Assembly: GCA_025403435.1 (NCBI GenBank)
Contig: CM046348.1
Coordinates: 25,913,899-25,977,898, forward strand
DNA: 64,000 bases
Source: Artocarpus heterophyllus
Taxonomy: Eukaryota > Streptophyta > Magnoliopsida > Rosales > Moraceae
Reading direction: 5' to 3'
In this document: piece by piece, positions 57,748 through 64,000 of the stretch
How the letters are laid out: each line of letters opens with the position of its first letter
Position numbering within the stretch: position 1 is the first letter of the stretch
Made by a program: the position numbers and the translations under genes
The notes under the pieces: generated by a model
Told to the model about the DNA's origin: nothing
The model's database searches: none
Seen by the model: only the letters and a program-made list of their open reading frames with translations

Positions 57748-60700
57748 AGAAGCATTGCAAGGACTTCCTTTCCAAGGGAGGTAGGTGTGATCTTCTATAT
57801 TTAGAAACTTGTTTGGTTGAGGAATCCAGTGACATTTGGGTCATAGATTCCGGTGCAACTAATCATGTTTGTGTTTCTCTGCAGGGATTCAAAGAAACGA
57901 GAAGTCTACTTCGTGAAGACTTAACGCTTCGGATGGGCGATGGATCCTTGGTCTCAGCGGAAGCAGTGGGAGATGTCCATCTTTGTTTTGATAATTATAG
58001 GAGTTTAATTTTGCGAGATTGTTTTTATGTTCCTAAATTTAAAAGGAATTTAATTTCTGTATCTTCTTTATTTAAAGACTCCTACGTGGTATCTTTTAAT
58101 GAAAAAGTGGTGATTCGTAAAAACAAATCTTTTATCTGTTCTGGATGGATGCAAAATAATCTATATTTTATCAAACCTAAGATGGACTTATTGCTTAATG
58201 CTGAGATAAATGACAATGACTCAAAAAGACTTAAAACTTCTCACTCTAATAAGACTTATCTTTGGCATTTGCGCCTTGGCCATATTAACCTGAATAGGAT
58301 TCAAAGGTTGGTAAGGGATGGACCTTTAAGTCACTTAAAGGTGGAATCTATACCTCAATGTGAGTCTTGTTTGGAGGGTAAAATGACCAAAAGACCATAC
58401 GGGTCTAAGGGCAATAGGGCCGAAGGGGTTCTAGAACTTGTGCATAGTGATGTTTGCGGACCGATGAACATCCGGGCACAAGGAGGGTATGAGTACTTCG
58501 TTACTTTTATTGACGATTACTCTAGATATGGGTATGTGTACCTAATGCACCACAAAAGCGAAACTTATGATAAGTTCAGGGAGTTTCGGGCTGAAGTGGA
58601 AAAGCAATTGGGTAGACCCATAAAGGCACTTCGATCAGATCGAGGTGGGGAATACCTTTCTGATGAGTTCTTGGGACACTTGTTAGAGAATGGGATTTTA
58701 TCCCATTTGACTGCGCCGGGCACTCCGCAGCAGAATGGCGTAGCAGAGAGAAGGAATAGGACTTTGTTGGACATGATTCGGTCCATGATGAGTTATTCAT
58801 CATTGCCTTTATCCTTTTGGGGATATGCACTACAAACCGCATGTTATCTTTTGAACAATGTGCCTTCAAAATCGGTCCCTAAAACTCCTCACGAGTTGTG
58901 GACAAGACGGAAGACATCCTTAAACCATATTCGCATATGGGGATGTCCAGCTCATGTCCTGTTTAAGGATCTGAATAAGTTGGAAGCACGTTCAGAAGTT
59001 TGCGTGTTTGTAGGATATCCAAAAGGGACTAAAGGGGGTTATTTTTATAACCCAAAGGAAAATAAAGTCGTGGTTTCAACTAATGCAACTTTCCTTGAGG
59101 AGAGTTACATGAACGACTTTAAACCTCAAAGCAAAGTGGTGCTTGAGGAGTTGAGGGGTAATCCGTTTACTCCGGAGGTTCCGAACGAAATCATTCCGAT
59201 CGGTGTAGAAAAACCAAACAAACCTGAACAACAACCTCAGGGGCTTCGGCGTAGTGGGAGGATCGGGCGTCAACCTGAGAGGTATATGTTCAATGGGGAG
59301 GTCTTTTTGGCTGAACCGGATGAACATGACAGGGATCCTTATACTTACGCAGAAGCTATGGAGGATGTTGATTCAAGAGTCTGGACAGAGGCCATGAACA
59401 TTGAGATGAAGTCTATGGAGACTAATCGGGTCTGGGAGCTTGTGGATCTTCCCGAAGGGGTAAAACCCATAGGGTGTAAGTGGATCTACAAGAGGAAAAG
59501 AGGAGTGGATGGAAAGGTCGAAACCTTTAAGGCTAGACTGGTAGCTAAGGGTTATACGCAAAAGGAAGGAATCGATTATGAGGAAACCTTTTCGCCTGTA
59601 GCCATGCTTAAGTCCATCCGGATTCTCTTGTCCATAGCTGCCGCTCTCGACTACGAGATTTGGCAGATGGATGTCAAGACGGCTTTTCTAAATGGCTATC
59701 TTGATGAGTCCATTTATATGGAACAACCAGACGGGTTCAAGGTCGCGGGTCAAGAGGGTAAGGTTTGTAAGTTGCGAAAGTCTATTTATGGACTTAAGCA
59801 GGCTTCTCGTTCTTGGAACATAAGATTTGATCAAGTGATCAAGACTTATGGGTTCTCACAAAATGTGGATGAACCATGTGTTTACAAACACATTAAGAAT
59901 GGGAAGGTGGTTTTTCTACTACTCTATGTAGATGACATTCTGCTAATTGGCAATGACGTTGGGGCGTTGTCATCGGTCAAATTATGGTTGACCAAGCAGT
60001 TTGACATGAAGGACTTGGGTGAGGCTAATTTTGTTCTCGGTATCCAGATCTTTCGGGATAGGAAGAACAAAATGATAGCTTTGTCACAGGCCAGGTACAT
60101 AGATAAAATTCTCAGGAGGTTTGCAATGCAGGATTCCAAGAAAGGTGGGCAACCATCTAGGTCTGGAATTACTCTTTCTAAGAAAGACTCTCCAAAGTCT
60201 TATGAAGAAAGAGAATACATGAAGAAGGTGCCTTATGCTTCGGCAGTAGGTAGTCTCATGTATGCCATGCTTTGCACTCGACCGGATATTAGCTATGCGG
60301 TCGGGATTGTGAGTCGATTTCAGGCGGATCCAGGACCAAACCATTGGGCTGCGGTAAAGCATATTTTCAAGTACCTGAGAAGGACTCGAGGGTATATGCT
60401 TGTGTATTCGGGTGAGGATTTAATTCCTCTAGGATACACTGATTCGGATTTTCAATCCTGCCTGGATTCTAGGAAATCGACTTCAGGGTTTGTGTTTACT
60501 CTGGGTGGCGGTGCCATCAGTTGGAGAAGTGCGAAGCAAGATTGCACTTCGGATTCAACGATGGAGGCCGAGTATGTGGCGGCTAGTGATGCTTCGAAAG
60601 AAGCAGTGTGGCTCCGCAAGTTCCTTGGGGATCTTGAGGTAGTTCCTGGTATGGATAAAGCGGTATCACTGTACTGTGATAACAGTGCGGCGGTAGCTAA

Positions 60701-60914
60701 TGCTAAGGAACCAAGATTTCACAAGAAGAGTAAGCATATTGATCGGAAGTATCATGTGATAAAGGACTTCGTTGAGAGCGGGCATGTCACGGTGTGCAAG
60801 ATCGCGTCAGAGGACAATTTAGCTGATCCATTTACGAAGACACTTTCTGGGAGAGTCTTCGAAAGGCATGTGGAAGCTATGGGGATGCGAAATTTGCAGT
60901 ATTTACTCACTTAG
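57615..60914 (+). CDS. Copia zinc knuckle and pol (PR-IN-RT-RH)
   Basis: The frame is open from 57615 to TAG at 60912-60914; the first ATG is at 57813 (1033 codons). The gag-type zinc knuckle [14 protein letters not shown] is at 57717-57758, upstream of that ATG, so pol normally continues from gag. Counting from 57813: protease [10 protein letters not shown] (~9-18); pre-integrase zinc region WHLRLGH...CESC (~150-185); integrase core with Asp in HSDVCGP (~211), Asp in RSDRGGEY (~275) and Glu in GVAERRN (~311), a D-35-E-like spacing; RT from ~525 with the active site YVDD at 705-708; RNase H from ~875 ([31 protein letters not shown]). All expected catalytic residues are present. The order PR-IN-RT-RH defines Ty1-copia. 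Lineage within copia not assigned. This is the only apparently functional polyprotein in the window. Confidence 0.95.
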   Translation, partial: LWNGKKQRAKSGKSSIPIATKSKKKKKKNPKKLKCFFCGKVGHIKKHCKDFLSKGGRCDLLYLETCLVEESSDIWVIDSGATNHVCVSLQGFKETRSLLREDLTLRMGDGSLVSAEAVGDVHLCFDNYRSLILRDCFYVPKFKRNLISVSSLFKDSYVVSFNEKVVIRKNKSFICSGWMQNNLYFIKPKMDLLLNAEINDNDSKRLKTSHSNKTYLWHLRLGHINLNRIQRLVRDGPLSHLKVESIPQCESCLEGKMTKRPYGSKGNRAEGVLELVHSDVCGPMNIRAQGGYEYFVTFIDDYSRYGYVYLMHHKSETYDKFREFRAEVEKQLGRPIKALRSDRGGEYLSDEFLGHLLENGILSHLTAPGTPQQNGVAERRNRTLLDMIRSMMSYSSLPLSFWGYALQTACYLLNNVPSKSVPKTPHELWTRRKTSLNHIRIWGCPAHVLFKDLNKLEARSEVCVFVGYPKGTKGGYFYNPKENKVVVSTNATFLEESYMNDFKPQSKVVLEELRGNPFTPEVPNEIIPIGVEKPNKPEQQPQGLRRSGRIGRQPERYMFNGEVFLAEPDEHDRDPYTYAEAMEDVDSRVWTEAMNIEMKSMETNRVWELVDLPEGVKPIGCKWIYKRKRGVDGKVETFKARLVAKGYTQKEGIDYEETFSPVAMLKSIRILLSIAAALDYEIWQMDVKTAFLNGYLDESIYMEQPDGFKVAGQEGKVCKLRKSIYGLKQASRSWNIRFDQVIKTYGFSQNVDEPCVYKHIKNGKVVFLLLYVDDILLIGNDVGALSSVKLWLTKQFDMKDLGEANFVLGIQIFRDRKNKMIALSQARYIDKILRRFAMQDSKKGGQPSRSGITLSKKDSPKSYEEREYMKKVPYASAVGSLMYAMLCTRPDISYAVGIVSRFQADPGPNHWAAVKHIFKYLRRTRGYMLVYSGEDLIPLGYTDSDFQSCLDSRKSTSGFVFTLGGGAISWRSAKQDCTSDSTMEAEYVAASDASKEAVWLRKFLGDLEVVPGMDKAVSLYCDNSAAVANAKEPRFHKKSKHIDRKYHVIKDFVESGHVTVCKIASEDNLADPFTKTLSGRVFERHVEAMGMRNLQYLLT

Positions 60915-60928
60915 TGCAAGTGGGAGAT
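60915..60928 (+). promoter_or_regulatory. Copia polypurine tract
   Basis: AAGTGGGAGAT precedes the 3' LTR start TGTTAG at 60929, directly after the pol stop. It primes plus-strand DNA synthesis. Confidence 0.9.
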
Positions 60929-62960
60929 TGTTAGACATGTATGCTCTAAGGAGTAAAAATGTAATACGTTTTTGGAGACATTTTTATCAATAAAGAATTT
61001 ATTCATTTATATATACCAAATATTGTCCTCTTTATGTTCATATTTGTTGAATGTATGATAAGCAAACAGTAGTCTGAGACTGTCAGTCTAAACCTTAAGA
61101 GTTGGGCATATGATGGGATGATTATGCGGTAGACACGACTCTTAAGGTGATGGTCTAAAATATATGATCCGCAATCGAGGGAATAAAGTTGGGCGCTTTA
61201 TTCATGTAAAGATTGTTATGTTGTCTATATCCCTTTTGGGAGATGGTTTGTCTTGGCCATCGGAGTTGGACTCCGTGAATAGAAACATTGGCGCGTTGTC
61301 ATAGGTGACGATGTGTTGGATCGGGACATAAAGTGAATTGATTTGGATTAATAATTCTGTCTTGGCAAATCGATTCACTTTAGACAGTCGTTTGTATTGT
61401 ATCTTAATCCTGAGATGAATAATGGGCCCGTTGTCTCGACTTGTGTCTTTTGATGTACCAATGGGTGACTCCCACATCTCTATAGTGGCATGCATGCCGG
61501 TACGTTGGAGGCATGACTCTTGATAGCGTAGACTTGTTATTCATAGATATGGAATCCATAGCTCCTCTTTAGGAGTAATGATATCCTCTTATATGCGTTG
61601 TCCTGTAATTGGAAAACTGGAGCGCTTAACCATTTGGATACATAGGTGTAACCGAATGGTATACTATCTTTGGATGGTAAGTTTTCTAATGGTGAGACAA
61701 TGGAACGTAAGATAAAAATAATCGGGAAGGTAAGACAGAACTTGTCCTTAAGCCGATTATGGATGATCATATGGGGATGCGATACACTATGATATGTCAT
61801 GGAGACTTAGCTACACGAGCTTCGTAATTCTATAAAGTTCGAGAGTGCAGCTCCAAGCTTTTAGTGGAGTAGCGTTGGAGTTGATAATTGTGAAATGTAT
61901 ATCTGGGATATTGGGTTTCATAATTATCATGAGCTTGAACTTTATAGGTCCATTTTGGTCCCCTTTGCTAGCTCACAAAATCCTGTAACGACACGGCGTG
62001 CTTTTCCAATAATTGGTGACTTATGTCGGATTTATCAGATTGGTTTAAAATTTATAAGAATCAAATAATTCATGTCTGTTTATCGGTTGAATTAATTATG
62101 TAAGAAATTAGTTCAAGATGAACTTGTTGAATTATGGCGTTCGGATAATTCTTGTCTGTTTATCGGTTGTTTTAATTTTGGACAATTAGAACAAGATAAA
62201 CTTGTAGAATTATTTGAATTGATTTATTTTCTTAGAGATTATCTTGATAGAGTTTGTTTTGATCAGATATCTTTTCTATTGGGCTATTTGAATCAAAACT
62301 GAGACTTTATCCTTTAGAATCTCGGGTGGAAAATAAAAGATTCGCGGAGATTTTTTCTCGGCAGTTCGGCCTGCCGATCAGAAAGTTCGGCCTGCCGAAC
62401 TGGCCAGTTCGGCCTGCCTATCTCACAGTTCGGCATGCCGACCGCGACAGCTAAGATTACGCGTTTTTCACGCGTATCTTATCAGATATTGATCCGAACT
62501 TGATTCTGTTTCGATTTTTGAGACCTAATCTGATATGGACTGACCCCAAGGACCAATAGGTATAAAAAGGGAGTGAGTCTAATGATTTACTCAGATCAAT
62601 TTGAGAGATTAAGAGTGATACTCTTCTAGTGAGCATCTGAAAACTCCCTGAGAGCTTTTGTTCACAAATCACGAACACTAGCTTTGGGTTCTCTCTATTG
62701 GTTGGAAGGAGAGTCACCGGTGGAAGAGCTGTACGTGTGAGCCCACACTCACTCCGGTTGTGGATAGAGAATAGCAAAGAAGACCAGTTGGTTGAGGCTC
62801 TTCTGGAACGTTACTTCTCTACACAGGTCGCGGAGGTTCTTCGGCACACTGAGGTTAGTAAGATCTGTTTAATTTATACATATAACATGTCATACTTGTA
62901 TTTTGGAAAATACTCTGATGAAAATTTTTTAAAATTCCGCTGCGCACTTTGTTTCCAACA
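60929..62960 (+). repeat. 3' LTR of the young copia element
   Basis: It is 2032 bp, the same length as the 5' LTR. By direct line-by-line comparison the four differences are at 53375/61035 (C/T), 53967/61627 (C/T), 54320/61980 (G/A) and 54786/62446 (A/G). It carries its own dyad array at 62366-62441 and a TATA box at 62561-62568. Confidence 0.96.
62366..62441 (+). repeat. Four-unit dyad array in the 3' LTR
   Basis: It is identical in sequence and 21/22/21-bp spacing to the array at 54706-54781, 7660 bp away. Confidence 0.92.
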
Positions 62961-62965
62961 ACCTT

Positions 62966-63666
62966 AAACTTGGGCGGCATAGAGGCTCGCATGATAACAT
63001 CTGGGAATGGTGGGTCTAGGGCTCCGACATCATCCAAGCCGAAACGGTTGTTTCAGATCTCATCGATTTGGCACTATAACACCCAAAACTGGCGACTGTT
63101 TGTATCTTCAGGCAGTTTAACCCTGTAGGGTGCTCCATCCTCCACACAGTGGCCAGCCCCAGGCGGGCGATTTTGACGCGCTTCTCCCTGGCATCCTAGT
63201 CGGTCAAATACTGATGCTCGGGAGCCTTGGGGTGACGGTACCCATGCTACTTGAGGGCCAAGACTGCCTTCTTGGACTAGTCTATCATTGGCCAAGGCGC
63301 CATGTGTAGAGCCTCTTGAATGCTTGAAATAAGCTTCGCTTGGGTCAGCTACATCCCATCATGCCCGCGACCTCCGACATGGTCAGCCGAGGCTGGAGGC
63401 AGGAGAGTAGGTGCGGCCTGACGTTGAGCCTGTTGTGTGAGCTGCTGTGTAAGAATCCAAACAGCATTTTTAAGCTCTCGGATTGGGTCTTGAGCAACTA
63501 GGTCCTGTGCTTGCTCAGCCCTGGCTATGCTTCCCTGCCCCCCGGACTGGGACCTTGTGGCCCGGGGTTAGGCTGTAGGCCTACCTGGATTTTGTTGTTG
63601 ATTTATCGAGTCTCCCGACCCCTCCTGTTGGGCAGCGTCGTCTCGGGCATTTCCTTGAGTTACCAT
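62966..63666 (-). pseudogene. Tat gag, N-terminal part
   Basis: The likely start is the minus-strand ATG at 63664-63666 (MVTQGNARDDAAQQEGSGDS), about 70 bases inside the 5' LTR edge. It has a Gln-rich N-terminal region (IRELKNAVWILTQQLTQQ) and then frame-broken sequence up to PPKFKV at about 62990, where the copia element is inserted. The continuation is at 53263. Several TAG stops correspond to CAG or TGG codons, consistent with C-to-T/G-to-A changes. Confidence 0.75.
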
Positions 63667-63735
63667 CTTGGTCCTTGGAGTTAATGTAGCTGGTGTCTGA
63701 ATGAAGGCATAGGGGCCTTGCTTCTAGCTCAAAAA

Positions 63736-64000
63736 TGTTGATGCTTACTGAGGTCCGGCGTAGAATCAACACCACGTGCGGCTACGCACAGTGTCTAGCT
63801 CTTCCTAGCTAGCCTCTACCCAGTTGGGTGTACCTGCAACAAGAGGACAGACGCTTCAGAGGTGAGAGAAAATGTGTCAATCAATAGACAAGGACTCTCC
63901 GATGCTCAAGGCAAGGGTTGCTCGGCAGAGGATGGGAGCTTGTTAGGTGGGAAGGTGCATCATCCTAGAATACAATAAATGCATCCTATTTATAGGCTAC
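63736..64000 (-). repeat. 5' LTR of the Tat element, partial
   Basis: It starts TGTTGATGCTTACTG and aligns to 41786 onward to the end of the window (ATTTATAGGCTAC matches 42040-42052). About 375 bp of the LTR are expected beyond the window. I could not recognise a canonical primer-binding site in the bases next to 63736. Confidence 0.82.

Larger units (their letters stand above)
53269..62960 (+). mobile_element. Young, nearly intact Ty1-copia retrotransposon (9692 bp)
   Basis: Two 2032-bp LTRs (53269-55300 and 60929-62960) differ at four positions only, all transitions. The 5-bp duplication ACCTT is perfect (53264-53268 and 62961-62965). Between them are the primer-binding site, a long leader, gag, a pol frame with all domains, and a polypurine tract. 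It sits on the plus strand within minus-strand Tat gag. By K/2r with commonly used plant rates (6.5e-9 to 1.3e-8) the four differences give an age of roughly 75-150 thousand years; this is an estimate, not a measurement. The single frame change near 57615 is the only clear lesion. Confidence 0.97.
41786..64000 (-). mobile_element. Ty3-gypsy Tat-lineage retrotransposon, minus strand, cut by the window end
   Basis: The left (3') LTR is 41786-42426, and the right (5') LTR begins at 63736 and runs off the window. Between them, on the minus strand, lie gag (63666-62966, then 53263-52345), protease, RT-RNase H, a second (archaeal-type) RNase H and integrase. An antisense plus-strand ORF lies between integrase and the 3' LTR. 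A second RNase H plus an antisense ORF is the signature of plant Tat elements. Two copia insertions (50289-52314 and 53269-62960) interrupt it. Stops, frame changes and catalytic substitutions show it is dead. Confidence 0.9.

Overview
The window is plant nuclear DNA, most likely from a eudicot. It is AT-rich and intergenic in character, with TA and poly-T/poly-A tracts, a plant-type basic-secretory-protein gene, a SINE, hAT and CACTA miniature elements, and LTR retrotransposons of typical plant lineages (Ty3-gypsy chromovirus, Ty3-gypsy Tat with an antisense ORF, and Ty1-copia). I cannot name the species. Only one host gene is convincingly visible: a membrane-anchored basic-secretory-protein homologue at 2534-3365, whose frame is broken once near its 3' end.

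Layout. 1-2533: AT-rich DNA with remnants of TIR elements and a complete 527-bp CACTA-ended foldback element (1797-2323, TSD TGT) lying 210 bp upstream of the host gene. 5357-17747: decayed minus-strand chromovirus with two ~2.1-kb LTRs, whose 5' LTR is split by a 3.4-kb LTR-like insertion (14291-17701). 18866-21022: plus-strand solo LTR of a related family with perfect TSD ATATC. 21107-28605: SINE, hAT-like elements, an inverted-repeat element, an exon-like fragment and low-complexity DNA. 28606-34425: hAT-like element split by a degenerate minus-strand copia element (29095-34160, TSD GGTTT). 37189-~40364: truncated plus-strand chromovirus (LTR, PBS, gag, protease) that runs directly into a Tat-type LTR fragment. 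41786 to beyond the window end: large minus-strand Tat element with an antisense plus-strand ORF. It is interrupted by a copia solo LTR (50289-52314, TSD AGGGG) and by a young, nearly intact copia element (53269-62960, TSD ACCTT).

How the parts fit together. The copia element has two 2032-bp LTRs that differ at only four positions, all transitions. It also has a PBS, leader, gag, a pol frame open from about 57615 to 60914, and a polypurine tract. A single-base frame change at the gag/pol join is the one obvious lesion. The Tat element has lost key catalytic residues (RT YVDD reads CVDG, and the second integrase Asp reads Asn), so it could not move without help.

The most unusual signal is a GC-rich dyad (TCGGC-AG-GCCGA) repeated at about 21-22 bp intervals, roughly two helical turns. 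It sits inside the LTRs or leader of gypsy and copia families that are otherwise unrelated. A different GC-rich dyad (GGCGC-n4-GCGCC type) recurs at similar spacing in the LTR of the second copia family. I know of no description of these phased arrays and flag them as the main candidate for something new.
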